NCBI GenBank assembly: GCA_965231165.1
Contig: OZ246421.1
Span: 2,327,995 to 2,391,994 of the forward strand
Source: Micavibrio_C sp965231165
Lineage (GTDB): Bacteria; Pseudomonadota; Alphaproteobacteria; Micavibrionales; Micavibrionaceae
Length of the DNA stretch: 64,000 bases
Direction of reading: 5' to 3'
The notes beneath the pieces were generated by a model that saw nothing but the letters and a program-made list of their open reading frames with translations, had not been told where the DNA came from and did no database searches. How positions within the stretch are numbered: the first letter of the stretch is position 1; every line of letters begins with the position of its first letter. The translations under genes and the position numbers were made by a program. Positions 50,966-59,937 of the stretch are shown piece by piece.

Positions 50966-51738
50966 TTCAGGAACCGCGCTTTCATCACGGGTTTCAGCAG
51001 GATAAAACCGGCGAGGAAGCCGCCGATATGCGCGGCCCAGGCGATGCTGTTGCCGCCGGGGCCGCCGAACATGCCGAAGGCCACGGAAATCACGATCCAT
51101 AGAATGACGAACGGTAATATGCCGTGACGGTTGCCGCTGCCGAGGCCGTCTTGTTGTTGCATCATCAGCAATACGGCGGCGAACAGGCCGCTCAAGCCGC
51201 CGGAAGCTCCGATGACCGGCGCGGTGGAGAAGGGGCTGAAGGCAAATTGCGCCAGCGCTGCGAAGATATTGCAGAGCATGAAGAATACGAACAGGCGCTT
51301 GCCGCCGATCCATTTTTCAACGCCCGTGCCAAAGGCCATCATCATCAGACCGTTCAGAATGATATGCGTCCAGCCGCCATGCAGGAAGGTAAATGTCAGC
51401 GGGCCTGTCAGCATCGCCCAGCCAGCGGGGATGGCACCCGTATAATAACCCGGCACAAAACCGAAATGCATAAAGACCCAGTATTGCTGTGGTTCGCTTA
51501 AGATCACATCGGTCAGTATATGAACGGCGAGAAAGGCCAACAGCATGTATTTTGTCACCGGGGGCAAATTCAGCAACGGCGTGTGATTAAAAAAAGGTTC
51601 CGCTTTATGCGCCTCTTTTTCTTTCAGGCGTACCGCTTCCTGACGGGCGATTTCCATCTTTTTGCGTTCCTCTGCGGTCGGCAGCGCAATCACGTTGTTG
51701 GCTTTTTCGTCGGGATTTTCGTGGTCTGAAGACGTCAT
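50962..51738 (-). CDS. Rhomboid-family intramembrane serine protease
   Basis: 258 residues from the ATG at 51738. A charged N-terminus of about 60 residues precedes six membrane helices. LTFTFLHGGWTHIILNGLMM, the catalytic Ser in GASGGLSGLFAAVL and the catalytic His in WAAHIGGFLAGFIL are all present. The intact Ser-His dyad supports an active protease that cleaves membrane helices. Its substrate is unknown. A second Met codon at 51753 is an alternative start. Confidence 0.92.
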   Translation of the reverse strand: MTSSDHENPDEKANNVIALPTAEERKKMEIARQEAVRLKEKEAHKAEPFFNHTPLLNLPPVTKYMLLAFLAVHILTDVILSEPQQYWVFMHFGFVPGYYTGAIPAGWAMLTGPLTFTFLHGGWTHIILNGLMMMAFGTGVEKWIGGKRLFVFFMLCNIFAALAQFAFSPFSTAPVIGASGGLSGLFAAVLLMMQQQDGLGSGNRHGILPFVILWIVISVAFGMFGGPGGNSIAWAAHIGGFLAGFILLKPVMKARFLN

Positions 51739-51815
51739 CGGGAATATTTCCATACAGTCGGTATGGCGCAGAATACACTATAAATCCTTTAAAATGAAGC
51801 ACATGTGCGTTTGCA

Positions 51816-51894
51816 CAACGGGTGGGTTTCCAGTCCGGTTTACCTCTGGTAAGGTGCCACCGCCCGTAACCGGTTTGTTTATCGAAAACAAACC
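51816..51894 (+). promoter_or_regulatory. Structured leader of the aminotransferase gene
   Basis: Two nested stems and a separate hairpin lie between a likely promoter region and the ATG at 51917. TTACC tct GGTAA sits inside an outer ACGGG/CCCGT pair. A nine-base perfect stem GGTTTGTTT/AAACAAACC follows (51872-51894, loop ATCGA). No T run is present. The shape suggests a cis-acting RNA, but it matches no riboswitch class that I know. Confidence 0.4.
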
Positions 51895-51916
51895 CTCATT
51901 CATAACGGAGTTTTTT

Positions 51917-53251
51917 ATGGCTTATGATTTCACGACAGCGGCTAATTCAGTTGAAGAATTCTGGATGCCCTTCACCCCGCAACGCCTGTTCAAGAAGGCA
52001 CCGCGCATGGTCGTACGCGCCAGCGGCATGTATTATTACGACGAAAATAACAAACCGATCCTCGATGCCGCTGCCGGGATGTGGTGCGTCAATGCCGGGC
52101 ACGACCAGCCCAAGGTGAAAGAGGCGATCAATGCGCAGCTCGAACTGCTGGATTTCGCGCCTGCCTTTCAGTTTGGTCACCCGACTGTGTTCAAGGCTGC
52201 TTCGCGCCTGATCGCGGGCATGCCTAAGGCTTATACCCATGTGTTCTTCAGCAATTCCGGTTCGGAAGCGGTCGATACGGCGCTCAAGATTGCGCTGGCT
52301 TATCAGCGCATGAAGGGGCAGGGTACGCGCCGTATGCTGATTGGCCGTGAACGCGCCTATCACGGTGTTAACTTTGGCGGTATCTCCGTCGGCGGCCTGC
52401 CTTATAACCGCGCCGTGTTTGGCCAGCTGCTGCCTAACGTCGATCACCTGCCGCATACGCATGATATGACCCGTAATGCGTTCGCCAAGGGCCAGCCGGA
52501 TCACGGCATTGAATATGCTGATGCGCTGGAGCGTCTGGTTTATCTGCATGATCCTTCGAACATTGCCGCTGTTATCGTCGAGCCGGTATCCGGTTCGACA
52601 GGTGTTCTGCCGCCGCCGAAGGGGTACCTGAAGCGCATTCGTGAAATCTGCGATAAATACGGCATCCTGATGATTATGGATGAAGTGATTACCGGTTTTG
52701 GCCGTTTTGGCGCGATGTCGTCGGCTGACTATTTTGGCGTAACGCCGGACATCATCACGATGGCCAAGGGTCTGACCAATGGCACCGTGCCGATGGGTGC
52801 TACGTTCGTGAAGAAAGAAATTTACGATGCCTTTATGAACGGGCCGGAACAATTCATCGAATTGATGCACGGCTACACCTATTCAGGCCATCCGCTGGCA
52901 GCGGCCGCTGTTATCGGCACACTGGATGCGATCAGTGATGATAAAATCTTTGAAAACGCCAAGAAGATGGAAAAACCGTTCGAGGATGCCATGCATTCTC
53001 TGAAAGGCACACCGCGCATCGTCGATATCCGCAACTGCGGTATTCTGGGCGGCATCCAGATCGAAGACCATCCGGACAAGAACGATCCGGGCAAGTGGTG
53101 CCGCGATGCGGCTTACGAACTGTTCCGTCAGGGCGTGATGTTGCGTTACACTGGCCCTAACCTGTGCGTATCGCCGCCTTTGACCTGTAATGATAATCAT
53201 CTTGATGAGATCGTGACAAAGGTCAGGGACGTTCTGACCGCCTTGAAATAG
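51917..53251 (+). CDS. Class III omega-aminotransferase (beta-alanine--pyruvate type)
   Basis: 444 residues from the ATG at 51917 with GGAG eight bases upstream. EFWMPFTPQRLFKKAPRMVV, VFFSNSGSEAVDTALKIAL, YHGVNFGGISVGGLPYNR, LMIMDEVITGFGRFGA with the cofactor-binding Asp, and the PLP Lys in IITMAKGLTNGTVPMGAT match the beta-alanine:pyruvate transaminase family. It moves an amino group from an omega-amino acid or amine to pyruvate. It has a structured leader and a strong terminator, so it is its own transcription unit. Confidence 0.93.
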   Translation: MAYDFTTAANSVEEFWMPFTPQRLFKKAPRMVVRASGMYYYDENNKPILDAAAGMWCVNAGHDQPKVKEAINAQLELLDFAPAFQFGHPTVFKAASRLIAGMPKAYTHVFFSNSGSEAVDTALKIALAYQRMKGQGTRRMLIGRERAYHGVNFGGISVGGLPYNRAVFGQLLPNVDHLPHTHDMTRNAFAKGQPDHGIEYADALERLVYLHDPSNIAAVIVEPVSGSTGVLPPPKGYLKRIREICDKYGILMIMDEVITGFGRFGAMSSADYFGVTPDIITMAKGLTNGTVPMGATFVKKEIYDAFMNGPEQFIELMHGYTYSGHPLAAAAVIGTLDAISDDKIFENAKKMEKPFEDAMHSLKGTPRIVDIRNCGILGGIQIEDHPDKNDPGKWCRDAAYELFRQGVMLRYTGPNLCVSPPLTCNDNHLDEIVTKVRDVLTALK

Positions 53252-53255
53252 GAAT

Positions 53256-53283
53256 AAAGGCGACCAATCGGTCGCCTTTTTCT
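53256..53283 (+). terminator. Terminator behind the aminotransferase
   Basis: AAAGGCGACC, four bases AATC, GGTCGCCTTT and further T: a ten-base-pair perfect stem starting six bases after the stop codon. The A-rich 5' side could also serve the convergent gene that ends at 53313. Confidence 0.92.
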
Positions 53284-53312
53284 TCTTCTCCCAGTAATTT
53301 CTATATGGATCG

Positions 53313-53978
53313 CTATCCCATCAGGGGTCGGCCAAACATGGCTTCGTTCTTTTCGCGGTCATATTTATAGACTTTGTCTTCGCCACCGGTCGGCGCCATA
53401 AAGGCGGGCGGTGTGTATTTGGTGATGAATTTACCGGCCTCGGCCAGCAGATCGGTCGCGATGATTTTGGTCTGCTTGATTTGTTCGGCCAGTTTTTCCA
53501 TCACCTGCGCATAGGATTCCTTGGCGATTTCCTTGCCCATGATGACTATTTTCCTGATGTCGCCCAACTCAGGGACTTTACCTTCCATCACGGTCGAGAA
53601 GGCGCTGACCATTTCTCCTTGCAGGGATTTTTTTAGTTTGCGACCACCGCCGCCGCCACTAGCGCGGCCAGAGCGGCCTTCGCCTTCTTCTTCCTCTTCG
53701 CGTTCCTCATCGTCATTCGCTTTGGTCTTGATGTCGATGTAAGTCGGCGCCTGGAAGCAGACGGGGTATTTCTTGAGATCGGCGTTCGGCAGGGTGCGTC
53801 CCGAAAGACCGGCTTTAATTTCTATATGCAGCAGGTCGGCATGGTGCCAGTCGAGAATGACGCAATGGCTTTTGAACTCACCGGGCTGGCGCAATTTTCT
53901 TACCAGGCGCTTGCCGGGGAAGATTTTTTCGTCAGTGATCCCGCAGTGATCGAGGAACTCCTGAATATTAATTTTCAT
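53313..53978 (-). CDS. Protein of unknown function with an acidic hinge and Gly-rich stretch
   Basis: 221 residues from the ATG at 53978 (MKINIQEFLDHCGITDEKIF), taken because an upstream ATG at 54059 precedes a low-complexity segment. Residues 1-90 form a compact domain (VILDWHHADLLHIEIKAGLS, CFQAPTYIDIKTK). A stretch of Asp/Glu and Arg (NDDEEREEEEEGEGRSG) and a Gly-rich piece then separate it from a helical C-terminal domain (GKEIAKESYAQVMEKLAEQI). I do not recognise it. It is convergent with the aminotransferase gene and stands alone. Confidence 0.6.
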   Translation of the reverse strand: MKINIQEFLDHCGITDEKIFPGKRLVRKLRQPGEFKSHCVILDWHHADLLHIEIKAGLSGRTLPNADLKKYPVCFQAPTYIDIKTKANDDEEREEEEEGEGRSGRASGGGGGRKLKKSLQGEMVSAFSTVMEGKVPELGDIRKIVIMGKEIAKESYAQVMEKLAEQIKQTKIIATDLLAEAGKFITKYTPPAFMAPTGGEDKVYKYDREKNEAMFGRPLMG

Positions 53979-54069
53979 CACACCATCTCCGTTTTGGTTC
54001 TGTAACCGCTTATTTTCCGGGGGTTTGTTACATAATCTATTTTCCGGAATTGCCTTCATACTGCACCCA

Positions 54070-54087
54070 AATCCTTAATTAAGGATT
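54070..54087. promoter_or_regulatory. Perfect 18-base palindrome
   Basis: AATCCTTAATTAAGGATT reads the same on both strands. It lies between two divergent genes (starts at 53978 and 54239) and has no T run. The shape fits a binding site for a dimeric regulator of one or both; which one is unknown. Confidence 0.5.
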
Positions 54088-54238
54088 AAAGGTTTTCATC
54101 AATATGCGGGTCTTTTCCGTCGTGACTGCAAACGCCTGAAAACGCATTAAAATCGGGTCAATCTCTGATTTTTATTATAGAATATGAGGAGTCCGGAAAA
54201 TCCGGCAGATTTTAAAAACGAGGCTGTGGAGAAGGCTT

Positions 54239-54811
54239 ATGATCCGTACCATCCTGTGGAGCGCCCTGTTTGTTTTTTGTGCAACGGCTGTAACGCTGCC
54301 CGCATCGGCGGAGAACAAGAAGGGTCTTCTTGGTTTCTTCAATCGCGATAATTCCGGCCCGGTACATATGGAGCCGAATATTGGCGACAGTTCCAATGGC
54401 GAGGGGGTGAAACCTGTCAGCCTAGGTAAATCGCCCGCGAAAATGGCGCGCTATGAAGATTCCCCGATCCATGAAGAACGCCGCCGCGCCCAACAGAATT
54501 TCGATCAGTGGAGCGCCAATGAACTGGCCAAGGCCAATGCCAGCACCGAAGCGCTGATGGCGCAGGTCAGGGCGCAGTCCCAGCTGGACAAACAGATGGC
54601 CCGTCAGCAACAGGCTGAGCAAATCGCGCGCGGCAAAAATGGTAACGCTGCCGCACGGGCCGCTGCACAGCAAAATGCCGTGCAACCGCGCGCTTCTGTG
54701 CCGACGGCAACGCCTGCCGCTGCGGCCCCTGCGGAAACGCCTAAGGAAGAAGCACCCGCCAAACCCAAACGCGAACACAAACCGCGTCACTTCTTTAACC
54801 GCACCGAGTAA
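54239..54811 (+). CDS. Exported Ala/Gln-rich protein of unknown function
   Basis: 190 residues with a signal peptide ending LPASAEN (about residue 22). The mature part starts KKGLLGFFNRDNSGPVHMEP and then has a long Gln/Ala/Arg-rich helical region (AQVRAQSQLDKQMARQQQAE) and an Ala/Pro/Glu tail ending KREHKPRHFFNRTE. The tail is basic and Pro-rich and may bind the cell wall. No family recognised. The TSUP gene follows after 27 bases, so they may be read together. Confidence 0.6.
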   Translation: MIRTILWSALFVFCATAVTLPASAENKKGLLGFFNRDNSGPVHMEPNIGDSSNGEGVKPVSLGKSPAKMARYEDSPIHEERRRAQQNFDQWSANELAKANASTEALMAQVRAQSQLDKQMARQQQAEQIARGKNGNAAARAAAQQNAVQPRASVPTATPAAAAPAETPKEEAPAKPKREHKPRHFFNRTE

Positions 54812-54838
54812 TTTCGCAGCCCTCAGGTTTTTCTTTTC

Positions 54839-55669
54839 ATGGAACTTCTGTCTCCGGCGCAGTGGGCGATGCTCATTGCCTTTCTCCTTTCTTTAGGTGC
54901 GCTGGCGGGTCTTCTCGCGGGGCTGCTCGGGATTGGTGGCGGGCTGGTGCTGGTGCCGGGTTTATATTTCGGCCTTAAAGCGCTGGGCTTTGAATCGGAA
55001 GCGCTGATGCATGTGGCGGTGGGCACATCGCTCGCGGTGATTGTTCCGACAGGCCTGTCCTCGGCGCGGGCGCACTGGAAACGTGGCGCGGTGCGGTTTG
55101 ATCTGGTGAAACAGATCGGCCCCGGCATCCTGATCGGCGTGGGCATCGGCACTTTGATTGCTCATCATATAGAGAAACAGGGTATGACCGCGTTTTTCGC
55201 CTGCGCGTTGACGGCGCTGGCGATTTGGATGCTGATCAATCCGGCGCGGTTCTCACCGCTGCAAACCACGCCGCCGCAGCCATGGATGGGTTTATCCGGT
55301 GCGGTCATCGGCATTTTTTCCAGCCTGATGGGTATCGGTGGCGCGACCATTAGTGTGCCGTGGATGGCGATGTGCCGTGTGCCGATGCATACGGCGGTGG
55401 GGACGGCTTCGGCGCTCGGCATTCTGATTGCGATCCCGGCAGCGCTTGGTTTTATTGTGATCGGCTGGCAGGCGAGCGGATTGCCGCCATACTCGCTCGG
55501 CTATATCAATTTTCTGGCGTGGCCGCTGATTATCCCGGCGAGTGTGCTGGCGGCACCGTGGGGGGCTAAACTGGCGCACAGTGTATCGGTTGACCGCTTG
55601 CGTAAATTCTTCGCGTGGTTCCTTGTTATTATTGCCGCCAAAATGATGTGGGAGGCCGTGCGTGGTTAG
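54839..55669 (+). CDS. TSUP-family (TauE/SafE) anion exporter
   Basis: 276 residues with eight predicted membrane helices in two related halves: GLLAGLLGIGGGLVLVPGLY and GIFSSLMGIGGATISVPWMA, both with the family's GxGGG-type loop. Members export sulphite, sulphoacetate or other sulphur or organic anions. The substrate is not readable. Its last eight bases overlap the start of the O-antigen ligase-like gene, so the two are coupled. Confidence 0.9.
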   Translation: MELLSPAQWAMLIAFLLSLGALAGLLAGLLGIGGGLVLVPGLYFGLKALGFESEALMHVAVGTSLAVIVPTGLSSARAHWKRGAVRFDLVKQIGPGILIGVGIGTLIAHHIEKQGMTAFFACALTALAIWMLINPARFSPLQTTPPQPWMGLSGAVIGIFSSLMGIGGATISVPWMAMCRVPMHTAVGTASALGILIAIPAALGFIVIGWQASGLPPYSLGYINFLAWPLIIPASVLAAPWGAKLAHSVSVDRLRKFFAWFLVIIAAKMMWEAVRG

Positions 55670-56849
55670 GGCTTATGCTTTTATAGCGGCCTTGCTGGTT
55701 TATGCGCTGTTCAGCGCGCCGACGCCTGATCATATCGGGATTGCTGAAATTCTGGTATTGGCCGGATTGCTGGCGGGTATCGGGGTTTCCGGTGTTATGC
55801 AGGCCGCCGGTTTGTCTGTTGACGAGAATGTCCCCAGGTGGCGCTTTCCGGCGCGGTTGTTGCTGCTGTTCGGTTTGTCCGTGCCGCTGGTGACAGGATT
55901 AATGCAGGGGCATCCGTTTTCGCTGATCCTGCGCGATGTCATTCCGTTTTTGTTTTTATTGTTGCCGTTATTTTTGTCGCCGTCCTTTACCGACCGCGCA
56001 CCGCTGGCGAAATGGTTTCCTTATATTTTGTGCCTGATGGGGTTGGTTTTCATTGTGCGGGTGATGGTATCGTTTGCGATCAATGCTGGGGTGGGGCATT
56101 TTCCGCTAGGGTTCATGCCTGATCCCGGCAATCTTGTGAACGCGCCGACTGTTTTGTTCGCGGCCTTGTTTTTGACCGGGATTGGCGGGCTGTGGTGGAC
56201 GGAAAGCCGGACGGTGCCGGAAGTGTTGCGGGCTTTGGGTTGTTTTCTGCTGGCGCTTGTCCTGCTGGCTGGAATGGCCGGGATCGGCCAGCGGGCGCAT
56301 ATTGGTGCCTGGGCGCTGACGGTGGTTCTGTGGATCGGCATGCTGGCGGTTAAACGTCCGCTATCTTTGTGGCGCATAGGGCTGGTGCTGGCGGTGGCGG
56401 GCATGGCGCTGTGGCCGTTCGCTGCCGAGATCTTTGCCGGACTGGCGCAGAAGACATCGGTGGTGGGGCTGAATAACCGGGCCGAGGAAGCGCGGGCCGT
56501 CTGGGAGAGTTTCCGTGACCGCCCGTTCGCGCTGCTGTTCGGGCAGGGATGGGGGGCGAGCATCGCGTCCCCGGCGGTCGGGCCGTATCCTGTTAATTAT
56601 ACTCACAGTCTGTTGACGACTTACTTGCTGAAAACCGGCTTATGCGGCCTGGCGCTGGTTTTAGCCTATCTGGGGATGCTGGGGGCTGGAATCTGGCGGA
56701 TTTTCTGGGCTTATCCGGTGGCGGGGTTGGCGGTGGCGGCTCCGTTCCTGATCGACATCACCCTCTATGCCAGCTTCAAAACGCTGGATTTCGGTCTGTT
56801 GCTTGTTCTCATTGCCCTCTGGACAAGATGCCCGCCGCAGGGCCGTTAA
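55662..56849 (+). CDS. O-antigen polymerase/ligase-like membrane protein
   Basis: 395 residues with about 11 hydrophobic segments. The late block NRAEEARAVWESFRDRPFAL, LFGQGWGASI and NYTHSLLTTYLLKTGLCGLA is the Wzy-type signature, in which the THS part resembles the H.DPLQ motif of the two larger relatives. It lacks the TPR tail. It is the first gene of the polysaccharide cluster and is likely to polymerise or ligate the repeat unit made by the neighbours. Very short relative to the other two. Confidence 0.75.
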   Translation: MVRAYAFIAALLVYALFSAPTPDHIGIAEILVLAGLLAGIGVSGVMQAAGLSVDENVPRWRFPARLLLLFGLSVPLVTGLMQGHPFSLILRDVIPFLFLLLPLFLSPSFTDRAPLAKWFPYILCLMGLVFIVRVMVSFAINAGVGHFPLGFMPDPGNLVNAPTVLFAALFLTGIGGLWWTESRTVPEVLRALGCFLLALVLLAGMAGIGQRAHIGAWALTVVLWIGMLAVKRPLSLWRIGLVLAVAGMALWPFAAEIFAGLAQKTSVVGLNNRAEEARAVWESFRDRPFALLFGQGWGASIASPAVGPYPVNYTHSLLTTYLLKTGLCGLALVLAYLGMLGAGIWRIFWAYPVAGLAVAAPFLIDITLYASFKTLDFGLLLVLIALWTRCPPQGR

Positions 56850-56936
56850 AGTTGCCAGCAACCCCTTGGCTGGTGTATGCAGGACGGTAATCCATTTTTA
56901 CGATAAAACAGGGCTTTAGGCCCGGATGAATTTTTT

Positions 56937-58274
56937 ATGCAAAAGCCATCCGTGGTATTTTTCAACCGCGTTTATCCGCCGTCGCGCGGAGCCACCGGGC
57001 GCGTACTCCGCGACCTGGCCCGCGGATTCGTTCGTGACGGCTGGTCGGTGACGATCATTACCACTGGTTCTGAAGATACGCGTGAAAAAGACGGCCCGAT
57101 CAAAATCATCCGCCTGAAAGCCCCGGTCAAGAAAAAGGCGTTGAGCGCTTACCTCAATGTTTGGGTGCGGATGTGGTGGGCCGGGATGGGGATGGAACGT
57201 CCTGACCTGATCGTGACCATGACTGACCCGCCGCTGATGGTGATGGCGGGCGACATGATTGCGCGCGCGCATAAATGTAAACATATTCACTGGTGTCAGG
57301 ACCTTTACCCCGATGTTCTCCCGGCGCTGGGTTTCAAGGTTTCTGAAGGGATGATGAGATTCCTGAAAACACGTGCGCGCCGGGCGATGAAACGCGCCGA
57401 CCGTGTTGTCGTGATTGGCCGTTGCATGGCGCGTCATCTGGTGCGCACCGGGCTTGAAGCGCGCAAGATTACGCTTATTCCCAACTGGCCCGATTATGAA
57501 TTGCTGGCGCCCGATCCGCGTACGCGCCGCCCTATGAGTGGCCGCGCCGCTTTCAGCGCCGCCAATGACGGGCGTCCGGTGCATGAAATGGTCAAGCCGT
57601 TCGAGGTCCTGTTTCAGGACAAGGAACCTAAATTCCGCGTACTTTATTCCGGTACGCTCGGGCGCGCGCATCCTATACATACGATCCTTGAAGCGGCGCA
57701 GATACTGAACAAAGACCATCCTGAAATAGAGTTCGTTTTCGTGGGCGATGGCCCGTTGTTCGAACGTCTGGCGCAGGAACGCGCCCGCCGCAGTCTGGAT
57801 AATATCCGCCTGATGCCCTATCAGCCCGCCAGCCGCCTGCGCGAACTGATGGAAAGCGGCGATGTGCATCTGGTGTCGATGCGCGAAGACGCTGCCGGAT
57901 TTATCGTGCCGTGCAAGGTTTATTCGGCGATCGCCGTGGCGCGTCCGACGATTTTGATCGGGCCATACAATTCCGAAGTGTCACGCGTACTTGATGATTA
58001 TCAGGCGGGCGTGGTCGTGCCGCAGGGCGAGGGACGTCGGTTGGCGCAGGCGATTTTGCGTTACCGCCTGAACGGCGATGAATGGTTCGCCGCGCATGAA
58101 GGCGCGCGCAAGGCCAGCCGCGTCTATGTGCCGCATGAGGCGATCAGTGCGTGGATTGTACGGGCGCGCGATGTATGCGGTCTGCCGCGTGTGCGCCAAC
58201 AGGTGCGCCGTCCGGCAGCTGTGAACGCGCAAGGCCGCAAGCCCGCGTTGTCTAAAGTAAGAAGGTCGGCATAA
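56937..58274 (+). CDS. Glycosyltransferase family 4 (WcaI-like)
   Basis: 445 residues, GT-B fold. VFFNRVYPPSRGATGRVLRD, the donor-side VLYSGTLGRAHPIHTILEAA and FVFVGDGPLFERLAQERARR, and the acceptor-binding E-rich REDAAGFIVPCKVYSAIAVA match WcaI-like GT4 enzymes. It adds a sugar to the lipid-linked repeat unit on the cytoplasmic side. Its stop overlaps the Wzz start (TAATG), so they are translated together. Confidence 0.88.
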   Translation: MQKPSVVFFNRVYPPSRGATGRVLRDLARGFVRDGWSVTIITTGSEDTREKDGPIKIIRLKAPVKKKALSAYLNVWVRMWWAGMGMERPDLIVTMTDPPLMVMAGDMIARAHKCKHIHWCQDLYPDVLPALGFKVSEGMMRFLKTRARRAMKRADRVVVIGRCMARHLVRTGLEARKITLIPNWPDYELLAPDPRTRRPMSGRAAFSAANDGRPVHEMVKPFEVLFQDKEPKFRVLYSGTLGRAHPIHTILEAAQILNKDHPEIEFVFVGDGPLFERLAQERARRSLDNIRLMPYQPASRLRELMESGDVHLVSMREDAAGFIVPCKVYSAIAVARPTILIGPYNSEVSRVLDDYQAGVVVPQGEGRRLAQAILRYRLNGDEWFAAHEGARKASRVYVPHEAISAWIVRARDVCGLPRVRQQVRRPAAVNAQGRKPALSKVRRSA

Positions 58275-59131
58275 TGACACACAAACCCGAGCCCACCTTA
58301 CGCGATTTTCTCGGCTGGTGCCGGGAGGCGCGGTTCTGGATGGCGGGGGGCTTTCTTATCGGCCTTGCTGTGGCGTTGCTATGGGTCACGCTGGCCGTGC
58401 CGCAATACCGCATCACCATGCTGGTGGGGCCGACTACACGTACCGGTACACCGGACATCTCGGCGTTGTTTCCTGAAAATGCCAGTTTTGCGCTTGAATA
58501 TGTGCTGCGCAGTTTCGGCCCGGGCGATTCATCGGATTTCATGCGCTTCGAGGCGATCCTGCGCGGGCCTTCTGTCGCCACCCGTCTGCTGGAAAACCGG
58601 ACGCTTTCCAGCGGGCTGATGGATGATCGGCGCTGGTCGTTCGCGCCGCGCCGTGACTTTGAAAATGCGGCGGTGCTGGCGGCTTACCTGCAGAAAAATA
58701 TCCGCGTCGAACCCTCCGGCAACACGCCGATGCGCAAAGTGACCTATTTCCACAATGATCCGGCGTTCGGCCAGCGTTTCCTGATGACGCTGTATGGTAC
58801 TACGGACAGCCTGATCCGTCAGGAAATCCGCGAAAAGGCCGCCGCCCGCATCATCTGGCTCAACGAGACACTGCGTACCACCAACGATCCCGATCATCGC
58901 CGTATGCTGGCGAATTTGCTGATGGAGCAGGAACAAGTGAAAATGATTTTAGCCTTGAATGAACCTTTTGCGGCGATGATGGCCGAACCGCCCGCCGTAT
59001 CCGCTAAACCTGTCTGGCCGGACAAGAAGCTGTTGTTCCCGCTACTGGGCTTTGTCGGCGCGTTTTTGGGCTTTATGGCCTGTATGTCCTCGGGCCGTTC
59101 ACGTTCCAGCTTTGCATGGCAAACGGCATGA
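58274..59131 (+). CDS. Chain-length determinant (Wzz-like) protein
   Basis: 285 residues with the two-helix hairpin layout of Wzz proteins: FWMAGGFLIGLAVALLWVTL near residue 20, a large helical periplasmic part (about 45-245), and LLFPLLGFVGAFLGFMACMS at the end. The Pro-rich motif before the second helix is weak (AVSAKPVWPDK). No kinase domain is attached. It controls how long the polysaccharide grows. The GT2 gene starts inside its stop codon (ATGA). Confidence 0.8.
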   Translation: MTHKPEPTLRDFLGWCREARFWMAGGFLIGLAVALLWVTLAVPQYRITMLVGPTTRTGTPDISALFPENASFALEYVLRSFGPGDSSDFMRFEAILRGPSVATRLLENRTLSSGLMDDRRWSFAPRRDFENAAVLAAYLQKNIRVEPSGNTPMRKVTYFHNDPAFGQRFLMTLYGTTDSLIRQEIREKAAARIIWLNETLRTTNDPDHRRMLANLLMEQEQVKMILALNEPFAAMMAEPPAVSAKPVWPDKKLLFPLLGFVGAFLGFMACMSSGRSRSSFAWQTA

Positions 59132-59937
59132 GCAACATTCCCTTATCTGTCCTGGTGGTCACGCGTAACGAAGCGGGGCGCATGGCGGCTTGCCTTTCAG
59201 CGTTGGCGGCGTTTGATGATGTCGTGGTGATCGATTCCGGCAGCACCGATGATACCGTCCTGATCGCGCAGTCCTTCGGGGCACGTGTGGTGCCGTTTAC
59301 ATGGAACGGGCAATATCCCAAAAAACGGCAATGGTGCCTCGATCATCTGGAACTGGCGCATGACTGGGTATTCTTTGTCGATGCCGATGAAATCGTGACG
59401 CCCGCGCTGGCGGATGAAATCCGCCGTGTTATGGCTGCGCCTGCGCATCAGGGTTATTTCATCGATGGCCGGTACGTCATGCGGGACAAAGTTCTGCGTT
59501 TTGGGCTGAAGAATTCCAAAATCGCGCTATTCGACCGCCGCCAATTCAGTTTTCCGGATATTCCCGATCTCTATATCCCTGGTATGGGCGAGATGGAAGG
59601 GCATTATCAACCGCTGCCTGACAGCGGTGCGACGATAGGCCGTATCAAAAGCCCGCTGCTGCATTACGCTTATGATGGCGGTGAAAGCTGGGAGTCGCGG
59701 CATCAGCGTTACGCGCAATGGGAAGCCGGGATGAATGCCCGCGATGCGTGGCCTGCCGATCCGGTGCGTTCGCGGCAAGTGATGAAACAGATTTTTCGGG
59801 GGCTGCCTTTCCGCCCGCTGGCGGCGTTTCTGCACTGTTATTTCGCGAAGCTGGGGGTTCTTGATGGCGGTGCCGGATTCAGGCTGGCGCGTGACCGTTA
59901 CCGTTATTACGCCATGGTGGCGCGCAGCTGCCAGTAA
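59128..59937 (+). CDS. Glycosyltransferase family 2 (WaaE/KdtX-like)
   Basis: 269 residues from the ATG at 59128, which overlaps the Wzz stop by four bases. LSVLVVTRNEAGRMAACLSA, VVVIDSGSTDDTVLIAQSFG and VFFVDADEIVTPALADEIRR give the GT-A fold, the DxD-type metal motif and the donor site. The KdtX/WaaE-type ending LPFRPLAAFLHCYFAKLGVL is present. It transfers a hexose to a lipid-linked or core-oligosaccharide acceptor. It overlaps the convergent GT2 gene by 31 bases. Confidence 0.88.
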   Translation: MSNIPLSVLVVTRNEAGRMAACLSALAAFDDVVVIDSGSTDDTVLIAQSFGARVVPFTWNGQYPKKRQWCLDHLELAHDWVFFVDADEIVTPALADEIRRVMAAPAHQGYFIDGRYVMRDKVLRFGLKNSKIALFDRRQFSFPDIPDLYIPGMGEMEGHYQPLPDSGATIGRIKSPLLHYAYDGGESWESRHQRYAQWEAGMNARDAWPADPVRSRQVMKQIFRGLPFRPLAAFLHCYFAKLGVLDGGAGFRLARDRYRYYAMVARSCQ

